From contig CAZEFE010000001.1 of assembly GCA_964511385.1 (NCBI GenBank), forward strand, positions 248,001 to 312,000: a stretch of DNA of 64,000 bases. Reading direction: 5' to 3'. The notes under the pieces are model-generated. The model worked only from the letters and a program-made list of their open reading frames with translations. It had not been told where the DNA came from and did no database searches. The stretch's first letter is position 1; the number at the start of each line of letters is the position of its first letter. This stretch comes from CAILHX01 sp964511385. GTDB lineage: Bacteria > Pseudomonadota > Gammaproteobacteria > Burkholderiales > Methylophilaceae. Position numbers and translations under genes: made by a program. Positions 18,184-27,741 of this stretch are shown here, piece by piece.

Positions 18184-18564
18184 ATGAGCGGACTTAGACA
18201 AGACACGCCACGCCCTACCGATATCAAGCTGCACCAGGTTTCCAGGATTCTGGAAATCGAGTTTGATGATGGCGCCCGTTTTTCCCTGCCGTGTGAATTC
18301 CTGCGCGTGTATTCGCCCTCCGCCGAAGTGCGCGGCCACGGCCCAGGACAGGAAACCCTGCAAACCGGCAAGGAGAACGTTAATATCCTCGGTATCGAGC
18401 CGGTTGGCCTGTATGCGCTCAAGCTGATCTTCTCCGATGGCCACGGCACCGGGCTGTATTCCTGGGATTATCTCTACGAACTTGGCGTAACCCAGCACCA
18501 GTTGTGGCAGGAATATCTTGAAAAACTCCAGCAGGCTGGCATACAAAGAACAGACCCATCATGA
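18184..18564 (+). CDS. DUF971 protein (gamma-butyrobetaine hydroxylase N-terminal-like)
   Basis: The 126-residue protein is a stand-alone copy of the small beta domain found at the N-terminus of gamma-butyrobetaine hydroxylases (LEIEFDDGARFSLPCEFLRVYSPSAE). Its 3' end overlaps ubiE by four bases (ATGA), an arrangement frequent in beta- and gammaproteobacteria. Its biochemical role is not established; coupling suggests a part in quinone synthesis or iron-sulfur delivery. Confidence 0.85.
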   Translation: MSGLRQDTPRPTDIKLHQVSRILEIEFDDGARFSLPCEFLRVYSPSAEVRGHGPGQETLQTGKENVNILGIEPVGLYALKLIFSDGHGTGLYSWDYLYELGVTQHQLWQEYLEKLQQAGIQRTDPS

Positions 18565-19295
18565 GCAATAACACCCATTTCGGTTTCCAGACCGTTGCCG
18601 AGGAAGAAAAAGCGCAAAAAGTCGGCGAAGTATTCCATTCTGTCGCCAGCAAATATGACCTGATGAATGATGTCATGTCCGCCGGGCTGCACCGCTTGTG
18701 GAAGCGTTACACCGTGGAAACCAGCGGTGTGCGCAGCGGCGGCAAGGTGCTGGATGTGGCCGGCGGCAGCGGCGATTTGTCCAAACTGTTTGCCAAAAAA
18801 GTTGGAGCCAGCGGACAGGTTGTCCTCACCGACATCAACGCCTCCATGCTGGGTGTGGGCCGCGACCGCCTGCTGGATGAGGGGCTGTCGGTGCCGGCAC
18901 TGCAATGCGATGCCGAGCAATTGCCGTTCCCGGCCAACTATTTTGACTGCGTGATTGTGGCGTTCGGCCTGCGCAACATGACGCACAAGGACGTGGCGCT
19001 CAAGGAAATGCACCGCGTACTGAAGCCCGGCGGGCGCTTGCTGGTGCTGGAGTTCTCCAAGGTGTGGGAGCCGCTGAAATCCGCCTACGATGCTTACTCT
19101 TTCAAGCTGCTGCCGATCATGGGCAAGCTGCTCGCCAATGATGCCGACAGCTACCGCTATCTGGCGGAATCCATCCGCATGCACCCGGATCAGGAAACCC
19201 TGAAGCAGATGATGCTGGAGGCCGGTTTCGGCAAGGTGGATTACCACAACCTGACCGGCGGCGTGGTTGCCCTGCACAAAGGCTGGAAATTCTAA
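18561..19295 (+). CDS. ubiE: ubiquinone/menaquinone C-methyltransferase UbiE
   Basis: The 244-residue SAM-dependent methyltransferase carries the SAM motif VLDVAGGSGDLSKLFAKK and the UbiE signatures YDLMNDVMSAGLHRLWK and GLRNMTHKD. It methylates the benzoquinone ring during ubiquinone synthesis. It is followed by a hairpin at 19309 and then ubiJ and ubiB. Confidence 0.96.
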   Translation: MSNNTHFGFQTVAEEEKAQKVGEVFHSVASKYDLMNDVMSAGLHRLWKRYTVETSGVRSGGKVLDVAGGSGDLSKLFAKKVGASGQVVLTDINASMLGVGRDRLLDEGLSVPALQCDAEQLPFPANYFDCVIVAFGLRNMTHKDVALKEMHRVLKPGGRLLVLEFSKVWEPLKSAYDAYSFKLLPIMGKLLANDADSYRYLAESIRMHPDQETLKQMMLEAGFGKVDYHNLTGGVVALHKGWKF

Positions 19296-19308
19296 TTAAA
19301 CGGTATGC

Positions 19309-19332
19309 AAAACACTTCGTTCGGGTGTTTTT
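19309..19332 (+). terminator. hairpin with T-run between ubiE and ubiJ
   Basis: AAAACAC / GTGTTTT pair over a 9-base loop and end in T residues before CTTAAGG. The stem is AT-rich, so it may be an attenuator allowing partial read-through into ubiJ-ubiB. Confidence 0.6.
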
Positions 19333-19347
19333 CTTAAGGATTTTAAA

Positions 19348-19932
19348 TTGTCGCTCGCGCAACTCAACGTCGGCCTGCTCAACCACCTGCTCAACCAGCA
19401 GCCGTGGAGCAAGGATCAACTGTGCCGTTATGCAGGCAAAACCGTGCATATCGCGGTGCCGCCGGTGGCGCTGCATCTGCTGATCGAAAGCAACGGCGAA
19501 TTCGCGGCGCTGACTGCCGCGGAAAACAGTGCCCCGGATGCATCGCTCAGCCTGCCGGCGACTGCCGCCTTCAAGCTGCTACTGCAACAACCGTTCGATG
19601 CCAGCCAACTGACGCTGACTGGCGACACCGAACTGGGCGCGGCCGTTGGCAAGATACTGCGCAGCCTATCGTGGGATGTGGAAGAAGACCTGAGCCAGGT
19701 GATCGGTGATATTCCGGCGCACAAACTGGTTAGCGCCGGCAAGCAGGCGGTGCAGGAAGCCCGGCGCCAGATCACCAGCCTGGGCGGCATGTTCGCCGAA
19801 TTCTGGCAGGAAGAAGACCCGCTGATCGCCAAGAGGCGCCATCTGGAGCAATTTGCCCGAGACGTGGACGTGCTGCGCGACGATACCGAGCGTCTGGCCA
19901 AACGCATCGAAAAACTGGAAAAGTCTGCCTGA
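19348..19932 (+). CDS. ubiJ: ubiquinone biosynthesis accessory factor UbiJ (SCP2 domain)
   Basis: The 194-residue protein begins at a TTG preceded by AAGGA; no ATG lies at the conserved N-terminus. Residues about 15-125 form an SCP2-like lipid-binding fold and the C-terminus is a charged helix. In Escherichia coli UbiJ organises the soluble Ubi complex and binds prenylated intermediates. Placement between ubiE and ubiB, with TGATG coupling to ubiB, supports the call. Confidence 0.88.
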   Translation: MSLAQLNVGLLNHLLNQQPWSKDQLCRYAGKTVHIAVPPVALHLLIESNGEFAALTAAENSAPDASLSLPATAAFKLLLQQPFDASQLTLTGDTELGAAVGKILRSLSWDVEEDLSQVIGDIPAHKLVSAGKQAVQEARRQITSLGGMFAEFWQEEDPLIAKRRHLEQFARDVDVLRDDTERLAKRIEKLEKSA

Positions 19933-21443
19933 TGCGGTTGCTGCGCCTGTTCGCCATCGGTAGCATCGTGATCCGCTTCGGCCTGGAGGAGTTCCTGCTC
20001 GGCCATGCCCGCTTTGCCTGGCTGAACGCCCTGGCCAAGGCACTGCTGTTCTGGCGCCCGCTCAAACAAAACCGCGCGGTCAGGCTGCGGCTGGCGCTGG
20101 AAAAACTGGGGCCGATTTTCGTCAAGTTCGGGCAGATGCTGTCCACCCGCCGCGACCTGATCCCGCTGGACATTGCCGACGAACTGGCCAAGTTGCAGGA
20201 CCAGGTGCCGCCGTTCGATGCGGAAGACGTGCTGGAGGTGTTGTTCCAGGCCTACGGCAAAGCCGCGCACGAAGTGTTTGCCGAGTTCGACCCGGTGCCG
20301 GTGGCCAGCGCTTCGGTGGCGCAGGTACATTTCGCCACGCTGCCGAATGGCGTGCCGGTGGCGGCCAAGATACTGCGCCCCGGCATTGCCAGCGTCATCG
20401 AAAAAGACCTGGCGCTGCTGGACAGCGCCGCCTGGGCGCTGCAAGCCCTGTGGTCGGACGGCGCTCGCCTCAAGCCGCGCGAAGTGGTGGCCGAATTCGC
20501 CAAGCATATCCACAACGAACTCGACCTGATGCTGGAAGCCGCCAATTGCAGCCAGTTGCGCCGCAACTTCAGCGACGGCCGCCTGCTGCTGGTACCGGAG
20601 GTGCATTGGGACTGGTGCCGCGAGCAGGTGATGGTGATGGAGCGCATGGACGGCACGGCGATCAGCCAAGTGGCGCGTCTGCGCGAGCTGGGCGTGGATA
20701 TTCCGCAACTGGCGCGCGACGGGGTGGAGATTTTCTTTACCCAGGTGTTCCGCGACGGTTTCTTTCATGCCGACATGCATCCCGGCAACATCCAGGTGGC
20801 AGCCAACGGCCGTTACATCGCCCTGGATTTCGGCATCATGGGCACGCTAAGCGATACCGACAAGCAATACCTGGCGCGCAACTTCCTGGCATTTTTCCGC
20901 CGCGACTACCGCGACGTTGCGCGTGCCCACATCGAATCCGGCTGGGTGCCGCAAGACACGCCGCTGGATGAATTCGAGAACGCCATCCGCGCGGTATGCG
21001 AGCCGATTTTCGACAAGCCGCTCAAGGAGATTTCCTTTGGCCGCACGCTGCTGCGGCTGTTCCAGACCTCGCGCCGGTTTGGGGTGGAAATCCAGCCGCA
21101 ACTAGTGATGCTGCAAAAAACCCTGCTCAATATCGAAGGCCTAGGCCGCGAACTGGACCCAGAACTGGATTTATGGGCCACCGCCAAGCCTTATCTGGAG
21201 CGCTGGATGAGTGAGCAAATGGGCTGGCGCGCCACGCTGGAGAGCCTGAAAAACGAGGCCCCGCTGTGGGGCAAGCTGTTGCCGCAACTGCCGCGCTTGC
21301 TGCATGCGCAACTCTCCCGGAATAACGACGCCGAATTGGCGCAACTGCGAGCGCAGTTGCAGCAGGTCCGCCAGCGTAATGCCTATCTGGGCATGGCTCT
21401 GGCGGCGTTGCTGGCGTTGATTCTGGCGAAGTTGGCCACATAA
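19932..21443 (+). CDS. ubiB: ubiquinone biosynthesis regulatory ATPase/kinase-like protein UbiB
   Basis: The 503-residue ADCK/UbiB-family protein shows the KxGQ motif (FVKFGQMLSTRRDLIP), the Ala-rich loop PVASASVAQVHFA, and catalytic-like segments FFHADMHPGN and LDFGIMG. One hydrophobic C-terminal helix (AYLGMALAALLALILAKLAT) anchors it in the inner membrane. It is thought to extract or present lipid intermediates for ubiquinone synthesis using ATP. Confidence 0.96.
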   Translation: MRLLRLFAIGSIVIRFGLEEFLLGHARFAWLNALAKALLFWRPLKQNRAVRLRLALEKLGPIFVKFGQMLSTRRDLIPLDIADELAKLQDQVPPFDAEDVLEVLFQAYGKAAHEVFAEFDPVPVASASVAQVHFATLPNGVPVAAKILRPGIASVIEKDLALLDSAAWALQALWSDGARLKPREVVAEFAKHIHNELDLMLEAANCSQLRRNFSDGRLLLVPEVHWDWCREQVMVMERMDGTAISQVARLRELGVDIPQLARDGVEIFFTQVFRDGFFHADMHPGNIQVAANGRYIALDFGIMGTLSDTDKQYLARNFLAFFRRDYRDVARAHIESGWVPQDTPLDEFENAIRAVCEPIFDKPLKEISFGRTLLRLFQTSRRFGVEIQPQLVMLQKTLLNIEGLGRELDPELDLWATAKPYLERWMSEQMGWRATLESLKNEAPLWGKLLPQLPRLLHAQLSRNNDAELAQLRAQLQQVRQRNAYLGMALAALLALILAKLAT

Positions 21444-21527
21444 CCTTCTGACGGCCTGCGTGGTGTGTCACAGGTGTCCGTTGCGCTACAATAGCGGCGG
21501 ATTTCCGCCCGTTACGAAAGGAACAAC

Positions 21528-23009
21528 GTGCTGCTCTGGTTCGTTATCAGCTACTGGATCATCTCTGTCGGCATCGGCCTGTGGGCTGCCAGCCGCGTGC
21601 ATACCACCAAGGATTTCGCCATTGCCGGGCGCCACCTGCCGTTTTACATGGTCACCGCCACGGTGTTTGCCACCTGGTTCGGCTCGGAAACCGTGCTCGG
21701 CGTTCCGGCCACGTTCCTCAAGGAAGGCCTGCACGGCGTAGTCGCCGACCCTTTCGGCTCATCGCTGTGCCTGATCCTGGTAGGCCTGTTCTTCGCAGCG
21801 CCACTGTATCGCATGAACCTGCTGACCATCGGAGATTTTTACAAAAAGCGTTTCGGTCGCAAGGTTGAGGTGCTCACCACCATCGCCATCGTTATTTCCT
21901 ACCTGGGCTGGGTCGGCGCGCAGATTACCGCGCTGGGGCTGGTGTTCAACGTGGTTTCCGGCGGCGAAATCAGCAAGCTGGCGGGCATGTGGATCGGCTC
22001 CGGCACCATCCTCATTTACACCCTGTTCGGCGGTATGTGGGCGGTAGCCATCACCGACTTTTTGCAGATGATCATCATCTGCGTGGGCATGCTTTATATC
22101 GGCGGCGAAGTCAGCAGCATGGTGGGCGGCGTGGGCGCGGTGGTGGAACACGCCCGGCAGGCGGGGAAGTTCTCGTTCTGGCCGCAGCCCGGTCTCAAGG
22201 AAATCCTCGCTTTCACCGCGGCCTGGATGACCATGATGTTTGGCTCCATCCCGCAGCAGGACGTGTTCCAGCGCGTGCAGTCGTCAAAAACCGTCAGGAT
22301 CGCGGTGTGGGGGTCGGTGCTGGGTGGCAGCCTGTATTTTGTGTTCGCTTTTGTCCCGATGTTCCTGGCCTATTCCGCCACCCTGATCGACCCGAAATTG
22401 GTGGCGAGCCTGATTGATACCGACCCGCAAATGATATTGCCCAATCTGGTGCTGAACCATGCGCCGCTGTTTGCCCAGGTAATGTTTTTTGGCGCATTGC
22501 TGTCGGCCATCAAAAGCTGTGCTTCAGCGACATTGCTCGCCCCGTCCGTCACTTTTACCGAGAACATCCTGCGGCCAATGATGGGCAAGATCACCGATCA
22601 CCAGTTGTTGCGCATGATGCGCATCGTCACCCTGACCTTCACCGTACTGGTGACGCTGTATGCCATCAACTCCAAACTGAGTATTTTCAAGATGGTGGAG
22701 AACGCCTACCAGGTTACGCTGGTGATGGCCTTCGTGCCGCTGGCCTGCGGCGTGTACTGGAAACGCGCCACCAACCAGGGTGCGCTGTTGTCGATTTTTC
22801 TGGGTGTCAGCACCTGGCTGGCGGTACTGATTATCGGGCCGGAAGACCCGCTGCTGCCGGCGCAATTCGCCGGCTTGCTTGCCAGCGCCACCGGCATGGT
22901 GATTGGTTCGCTGCTGCCCACGTACTTCGGCCACGAAGTGCATGTGGAGCCGCATGATTACCTGCATGAGCATGCGGCGCACGGCCACGTGACGCACCGG
23001 CAGTCATAA
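21528..23009 (+). CDS. sodium:solute symporter family transporter
   Basis: The 493-residue protein starts at GTG after AAAGGA and has about 13 hydrophobic helices. SSS-family features include ATWFGSETVLGVPATF and GGMWAVAITDFLQM. It would use a sodium gradient to import an organic solute; the substrate cannot be read from sequence. It ends in a His-rich cytoplasmic tail with several HxH motifs, possibly metal-binding or simply variable. Confidence 0.88.
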   Translation: MLLWFVISYWIISVGIGLWAASRVHTTKDFAIAGRHLPFYMVTATVFATWFGSETVLGVPATFLKEGLHGVVADPFGSSLCLILVGLFFAAPLYRMNLLTIGDFYKKRFGRKVEVLTTIAIVISYLGWVGAQITALGLVFNVVSGGEISKLAGMWIGSGTILIYTLFGGMWAVAITDFLQMIIICVGMLYIGGEVSSMVGGVGAVVEHARQAGKFSFWPQPGLKEILAFTAAWMTMMFGSIPQQDVFQRVQSSKTVRIAVWGSVLGGSLYFVFAFVPMFLAYSATLIDPKLVASLIDTDPQMILPNLVLNHAPLFAQVMFFGALLSAIKSCASATLLAPSVTFTENILRPMMGKITDHQLLRMMRIVTLTFTVLVTLYAINSKLSIFKMVENAYQVTLVMAFVPLACGVYWKRATNQGALLSIFLGVSTWLAVLIIGPEDPLLPAQFAGLLASATGMVIGSLLPTYFGHEVHVEPHDYLHEHAAHGHVTHRQS

Positions 23010-23056
23010 AACTCCAGCCGGCGGAACGTGGGCCGCTGCTATCGGCAACCTGCGCC

Positions 23057-23080
23057 GGGTTCAGGGCAACGCCTGAACCC
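23057..23080. terminator. hairpin between convergent symporter and DUF3149 genes
   Basis: GGGTTCAGG / CCTGAACCC form a 9-base stem over a 6-base loop. No clear T-run follows on either strand, so it is a weak or factor-assisted terminator, or a structural repeat. Confidence 0.4.
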
Positions 23081-23090
23081 TTGAGCACGG

Positions 23091-23219
23091 TTACTTCTTG
23101 CTATCGTCCCAGCTGCTTTTAAGTGCCTTGTGAATAAAAAAGACGCCCATTCCCACCATGAACAGAATGATGCCCAAGCTTGCCAAACCAGCAGGGGATG
23201 TAAAGAGTTGTACTAGCAT
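23091..23219 (-). CDS. DUF3149-type small single-pass membrane protein
   Basis: The 42-residue product has one transmembrane helix (GLASLGIILFMVGMGVFFI) followed by a short charged tail, matching the DUF3149 pattern common in beta- and gammaproteobacteria. The start is marked by an excellent AGGAGGG eight bases upstream on the minus strand. Function is unknown. Confidence 0.8.
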   Translation of the reverse strand: MLVQLFTSPAGLASLGIILFMVGMGVFFIHKALKSSWDDSKK

Positions 23220-23315
23220 TGCCGACCCTCCTTGTCATAAATGAACGATGCCACTTTATGAAACTATCACCAGCTTGATATTGATTTAGCGCAACAATGC
23301 CTCGTTCTGTCCGTG

Positions 23316-24224
23316 TCAGTTTTTCAGGGATGCCAGATAGCGGTTGACCGCCAACAGTGCGCCCAGCCAGCCGAGTGCCGTCGCTCCCAGCAGCAGCAGC
23401 AGGCTGGCCTGGCTATCCAGCATGTGCAGCGAAAAATCGGATGCGTAGAGGAACGCCAGGTCGCGTACCGAGAAATTGAATACGTAGATGGTGAAGCTCA
23501 GGATCAGCCAGGCAGTCATCCCGCCAGCCAAGCCGTGCAGGGCACCGGCATGCAGGAACGGCCGGCGGATGAAGCGGTCGGTGGCGCCGATCAGCCGGCT
23601 GACTTCGATTTCTTCGCGTTGCGTCAGGATTTGCAAACGGATGGTGTTGCCGACGATCGCCATCAAGGCGAAGCCGAGCAGGCCCGCCAGAATCAGTACC
23701 GCCTTGTTGCCGAGCTGGAGCAGCGCGTACAGCCGCTTGACCCAGGTGGCGTCCAGTTGCGTGTGTTCCACGTTGGGCCATTGCGCCAGTTCCTGCTGCA
23801 GCACTTCCACCGAACCCGGCTCGGTATTGGCGGGATGGATGATGAAGGCATCCGGTAGCGGGTTTTTTTCCAGGCCGGCGCCGACGTCCTGCAGTGCGTT
23901 GTTTTTCTGCAGTTCTTTCCATGCCTCTTCACGCGAGACGAATTTGAAATCCTTGATGCCGCGGTGCGCGCTCAAGCGCTGGTCCAGCGCCTGGCTGGCC
24001 GCTGCGGATGCGTTCAACGCAACAAACAAGGTGATCTGTGGTTCGGTGGAAGCGTTGTCGGCGATCTGGCGCAGGTTATCCACCAGCACGTACAGCGCTG
24101 CCGGCAAACTGAGCGTTGCACCGATAACAGCGGCCATCAGCAGGTTTGAAACCGGCGCCGTGCGCAACTTTTTGAGCACCTGCACCAGCGCTTGTTGATG
24201 GGCATTCAGCCAGTGTTTGATCAT
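23316..24224 (-). CDS. ftsX: cell-division ABC transporter permease FtsX
   Basis: The 302-residue membrane protein has four transmembrane helices with a large periplasmic loop after the first. FtsX pairs with FtsE at the division septum and controls activation of peptidoglycan hydrolases. It overlaps ftsE by four bases, and ftsE overlaps ftsY the same way, the usual ftsY-ftsE-ftsX operon. In many relatives rpoH follows ftsX; here it is elsewhere. Confidence 0.95.
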   Translation of the reverse strand: MIKHWLNAHQQALVQVLKKLRTAPVSNLLMAAVIGATLSLPAALYVLVDNLRQIADNASTEPQITLFVALNASAAASQALDQRLSAHRGIKDFKFVSREEAWKELQKNNALQDVGAGLEKNPLPDAFIIHPANTEPGSVEVLQQELAQWPNVEHTQLDATWVKRLYALLQLGNKAVLILAGLLGFALMAIVGNTIRLQILTQREEIEVSRLIGATDRFIRRPFLHAGALHGLAGGMTAWLILSFTIYVFNFSVRDLAFLYASDFSLHMLDSQASLLLLLGATALGWLGALLAVNRYLASLKN

Positions 24225-24892
24225 GCGGCATTCTCCGTGGGGGTCACAATCCGGCCTTGCTCCAGCGGAATGATTTGTGCGCCTTGGCGGGCGATGCCTT
24301 TGGCGTCGTGTGTGGCGATCACCACGGTGACGCCGACCTGGTGGAATGAGTTGAACAGTTCCATGATGTCATGCGCGTAGTTCTGGTCGAGGTTGCCGGT
24401 AGGCTCGTCGGCCAGCAGCACGGCGGGGCGGCTGACAATGGCGCGGGCGATGGCCAGGCGCTGCTGTTCGCCGCCGGACAGTGTAATCGGCATGGCTTTT
24501 TCGCGCGGTAGCAGGCCGACTTTATCCAGCGCCGCACGGATGCGTTTTGCGGCCTCGCGGCCGGTGAGTCCCTGGATCGCCAGCGGCAGGGCGACGTTGT
24601 CGAACACGTTGCGGTCGTACAGCAGTTTGTGATCCTGGAAAATCATGCCGAAATTGCGTCGCACGTAAGGCAAACCGGCGTGGCGCATCTTGCCGACATT
24701 CTGGCCGTTGATCAGCACGCCGCCGGAAGTGGGGCGCTCGATGGCGGCGGCGAGTTTGAGCAAGGTGCTTTTACCCGCGCCGGAATGACCGGTGACAAAA
24801 GCCATTTCACCTTGTGCGACTTCAAACGAGACATTTTTTAGTGCCTCATAACCGCCGGGGTAACGCTTGGTGACGTTGTCGAATTTAATCAA
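24221..24892 (-). CDS. ftsE: cell-division ABC transporter ATPase FtsE
   Basis: The 223-residue ATPase shows Walker A GHSGAGKST, signature LSGGEQQR and Walker B VLLADEPTGNLD. It begins with the FtsE-typical MIKFDNVTKRYPGG. It couples ATP hydrolysis to FtsX at the septum. Four-base overlaps on both sides show translational coupling. Confidence 0.96.
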   Translation of the reverse strand: MIKFDNVTKRYPGGYEALKNVSFEVAQGEMAFVTGHSGAGKSTLLKLAAAIERPTSGGVLINGQNVGKMRHAGLPYVRRNFGMIFQDHKLLYDRNVFDNVALPLAIQGLTGREAAKRIRAALDKVGLLPREKAMPITLSGGEQQRLAIARAIVSRPAVLLADEPTGNLDQNYAHDIMELFNSFHQVGVTVVIATHDAKGIARQGAQIIPLEQGRIVTPTENAA

Positions 24893-25848
24893 GAGAAGAG
24901 TGCCTCGCTAAATTCTTCTGCGTTAAAGGGTTGCAAGTCGTCGATCTGTTCGCCCACGCCGATGAAGCGTACCGGAATCGGCCGGGTTCTGGCAATCGCG
25001 GCAATCACGCCGCCCTTGGCGGTGCCGTCCAGCTTGGTCAGTACCAGCCCGGTGACTTTTAGCGCATCGTCAAACGCCTTGACCTGCATGATGGCATTCT
25101 GCCCGGTGTTGGCATCCAGTACCAGCAGCACTTCGTGCGGGGCGTCGGGCAGCGCTTTGCCGATGACGCGCTGCACCTTGCGGATTTCTTCCATCAGGTG
25201 CATCTGGGTGGGCAGGCGGCCCGCGGTATCGGCGATCACCACGTCGATGCCTTTGGCCTTGGCCGAATTGACCGCGTCGAAAATCACCGCGGCCGGGTCG
25301 CCGCCTTCCTGCACCACCACATGCACGTTGTTGCGCTCGCCCCAGGTTTGTAACTGCTCGCGTGCCGCCGCGCGGAAGGTGTCGCCGGCGGCGATCAATA
25401 CCGATTTGCCCTCGGCTTGCAGGCGCTTGGCCAGTTTGCCGATGGTGGTGGTTTTGCCGGCGCCGTTGACGCCGACCAGCATGATGACAAACGGGTGGTG
25501 GGTGGCGGTATCCAGTTGCTGCTGCAGCGGTGTCAACAAGGTCTGCATGGCTTGGCGCAGCGCGCCGCGCAGTTCCTGCGCGTCATTCAGCGAGCGCCGG
25601 CTGACCTGGGTGCGTACGTCGTCCAGCAAGGCCTGGGTGGCTGAAACACCGCAGTCCGCCATCAGCAGCACGGTTTCCAGTTCCTCGTACAGGGCGTCGT
25701 CGATATTGCCGCTGCCAAACAGCGCGCCGATATTGGCGCTGGTTTTGGCCAAGCCCTGCTTTAGGCGCTCCGCCCAACCGGGCTTGGGTGGTTGCGGGGC
25801 GGGGTCGGCTTCGGCAGCAACTGCCGGTTTTTTAAGAAAACTGAACAT
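24889..25848 (-). CDS. ftsY: signal recognition particle receptor FtsY
   Basis: The 319-residue SRP-type GTPase has the NG domain with G1 GVNGAGKTTTIGKLA, the DTAGR motif, and TKLDGTAKGG. The N-terminal acidic A domain is short compared with that of Escherichia coli. It docks ribosome-SRP complexes to the Sec translocon. It is the first gene of the ftsYEX operon. Confidence 0.96.
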   Translation of the reverse strand: MFSFLKKPAVAAEADPAPQPPKPGWAERLKQGLAKTSANIGALFGSGNIDDALYEELETVLLMADCGVSATQALLDDVRTQVSRRSLNDAQELRGALRQAMQTLLTPLQQQLDTATHHPFVIMLVGVNGAGKTTTIGKLAKRLQAEGKSVLIAAGDTFRAAAREQLQTWGERNNVHVVVQEGGDPAAVIFDAVNSAKAKGIDVVIADTAGRLPTQMHLMEEIRKVQRVIGKALPDAPHEVLLVLDANTGQNAIMQVKAFDDALKVTGLVLTKLDGTAKGGVIAAIARTRPIPVRFIGVGEQIDDLQPFNAEEFSEALFS

Positions 25849-25943
25849 GGCGTTATTTTAACCCAGACAATCCGTCAGGACGCGAACTGATGGCGAGAGA
25901 TATAATTAAGCCATACCCAACAAGAACCTTGTAAGGAGCAGTC

Positions 25944-26294
25944 ATGATCAGCATTACGCAGGAAACAAACAACGTGGTGGTTGCCAACGTGTTGGGCGAG
26001 TTCAAACTGGCCGATTTTCTCGAGCTGGAACAGGCGGTAGGCGAAACGCTGCAGCAAGGCGGGCGTGCCAACCTGCTGGTCAATTTGCAGGACATGCTGG
26101 ATTTTTCCATCGACGTGGCATGGGAAGAAATCAAGTTTACCCGGCGGCATTCGCGGGACTTTGAACGTATCGCGCTGGTGGCGGGCAGTCAGTGGCAGGA
26201 ATGGGCGGCATGGCTGGAGCGCCTGTTCTTGGAGGGCGATTTCCAGGTGTTCGAGGATTTCCAGGAAGCGCATGAGTGGGTGCAGGGCGCGTAA
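25944..26294 (+). CDS. SpoIIAA-like STAS/CRAL-TRIO fold protein
   Basis: The 116-residue protein resembles the SpoIIAA-like family: MISITQETNNVVVANVLGEF then GRANLLVNLQDMLDF and a final FEDFQEAHEWV helix. Members are small soluble proteins of unclear role, perhaps binding lipids or partners. It has AAGGAG upstream and stands alone between ftsY (divergent) and the M16 peptidases. Confidence 0.75.
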   Translation: MISITQETNNVVVANVLGEFKLADFLELEQAVGETLQQGGRANLLVNLQDMLDFSIDVAWEEIKFTRRHSRDFERIALVAGSQWQEWAAWLERLFLEGDFQVFEDFQEAHEWVQGA

Positions 26295-26373
26295 TTTACT
26301 GCCGCACAGAACCAATCCCCTTGATCGCAGGTCACAACGGGCAGTGTAATTACTGGCCGGGAAGGAGTATTGA

Positions 26374-27741
26374 TTGATTTTTATAAGAATCAAAATAATT
26401 GCTGCGTTGCTGTTGCTGGCGACCTCTGCGGTTGCCGACGACCATATCCATGAACACAAACTGGCCAACGGCCTGAAAGTGCTGGTGCAGGAAGACCACC
26501 GCTCCCCGGTGGTGGTGTCGCAGGTGTGGTACCGCGCCGGCAGTATTGATGAAGTGAATGGCGCCACCGGCGTGGCGCATGTGCTGGAACACATGATGTT
26601 CAAGGGCACCAGGAAAGTCCCTGCCGGACAGTTTTCGCGCATCGTGGCGGCCGCTGGCGGCAAGGAAAACGCCTTTACCAGCCGCGATTACACAGTGTAT
26701 TTCCAGCAACTGGAAAAATCGCGGTTGGAACTGGCAATAAAACTCGAAGCCGACCGCATGCAGAACCTGCGCATCACCGATGCCGAGTTCGCCAAGGAAA
26801 TCAAGGTGGTGATGGAGGAGCGCCGCTGGCGCACCGATGACAAGCCGCAATCGCTGGTCGGCGAGCAGTTCAACTCCATCGCGTTCCAGGTGCACCCTTA
26901 CGGCAGGCCGGTGATCGGCTGGATGACCGATCTTGAGCAGATGACTGCGGAGGATGCCCGCAACTGGTACCGCACCTGGTATGCACCGAATAACGCGACG
27001 CTGGTGATTGTCGGCGATGTGAATCCCAAGCAGGTATTTAAACTGGCGGACAAGTATTTCGGCCCGCTCAAGCCGGGCAAGCTGCCGCTACGCAAGACCC
27101 AGGACGAGCCGGAGCAGAAAGGCGAGCGTCGGGTGGTGGTCAAGGCGCCCGCCAAATTGCCGTACCTGCTGCTGGGGTATCCGGCACCGTCGTTGCGCGA
27201 TGCCGAGCATGACTGGGAGCCTTATGCGCTGGAAATCCTCACCGGCGTGCTGGATGGCAACGCCGCTTCGCGCCTGAATCGCAACCTGGTGCGCCGCGAC
27301 CAGATTGCGGTGCAGGTTGGCGCGGGTTATGACCTGACCAATCGCGGGCCGTCGCAGATCAGCTTTGACGGCACACCGAGCGAAGGTACCAGCGTCGAGG
27401 ATCTGGAACTGGCGATCCGCAGCGAAATCGACAACCTCAAGGAAAATGGCGTGACCGAAGACGAACTGCAGCGCGTCAAGGCGCAGGTGATTGCCGCCGA
27501 TGTCTACCAGCGCGATTCCATGTTCTATCAGGCCATGCAGATCGGCCAGCGTGAAGGTACGGGGTTGTCCTGGCGCAGCCTGGCGGATTACCCGAAGAAA
27601 CTGCAGGCGGTGACGGCCGAGCAGGTGCAGGCTGTGGCGCGCAAATACCTGACCGACGACAAACTGACTGTGGCAGTACTTGATCCGCAGCCGATGGACG
27701 AACATGCGCCCAAGCATAAGGAGGTGCCACATGCGCACTAA
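26374..27741 (+). CDS. M16-family zinc peptidase, catalytic subunit
   Basis: The 455-residue protein starts at TTG after GAAGGAG and has a Sec signal peptide (LLLLATSAVADD). The inverted zinc motif HVLEH near residue 70 with a downstream EExR (VVMEERR) defines an active pitrilysin-like peptidase. A second, inactive M16 protein follows and overlaps it, so the pair likely forms a periplasmic heterodimer. His-rich C-terminus. Confidence 0.92.
   Translation: MIFIRIKIIAALLLLATSAVADDHIHEHKLANGLKVLVQEDHRSPVVVSQVWYRAGSIDEVNGATGVAHVLEHMMFKGTRKVPAGQFSRIVAAAGGKENAFTSRDYTVYFQQLEKSRLELAIKLEADRMQNLRITDAEFAKEIKVVMEERRWRTDDKPQSLVGEQFNSIAFQVHPYGRPVIGWMTDLEQMTAEDARNWYRTWYAPNNATLVIVGDVNPKQVFKLADKYFGPLKPGKLPLRKTQDEPEQKGERRVVVKAPAKLPYLLLGYPAPSLRDAEHDWEPYALEILTGVLDGNAASRLNRNLVRRDQIAVQVGAGYDLTNRGPSQISFDGTPSEGTSVEDLELAIRSEIDNLKENGVTEDELQRVKAQVIAADVYQRDSMFYQAMQIGQREGTGLSWRSLADYPKKLQAVTAEQVQAVARKYLTDDKLTVAVLDPQPMDEHAPKHKEVPHAH

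Noticed and set aside
23057..23080. A strong rho-independent terminator after the symporter gene
   Set aside because: The stem is good but neither strand has a T-run after it, so it is listed only as a weak hairpin.
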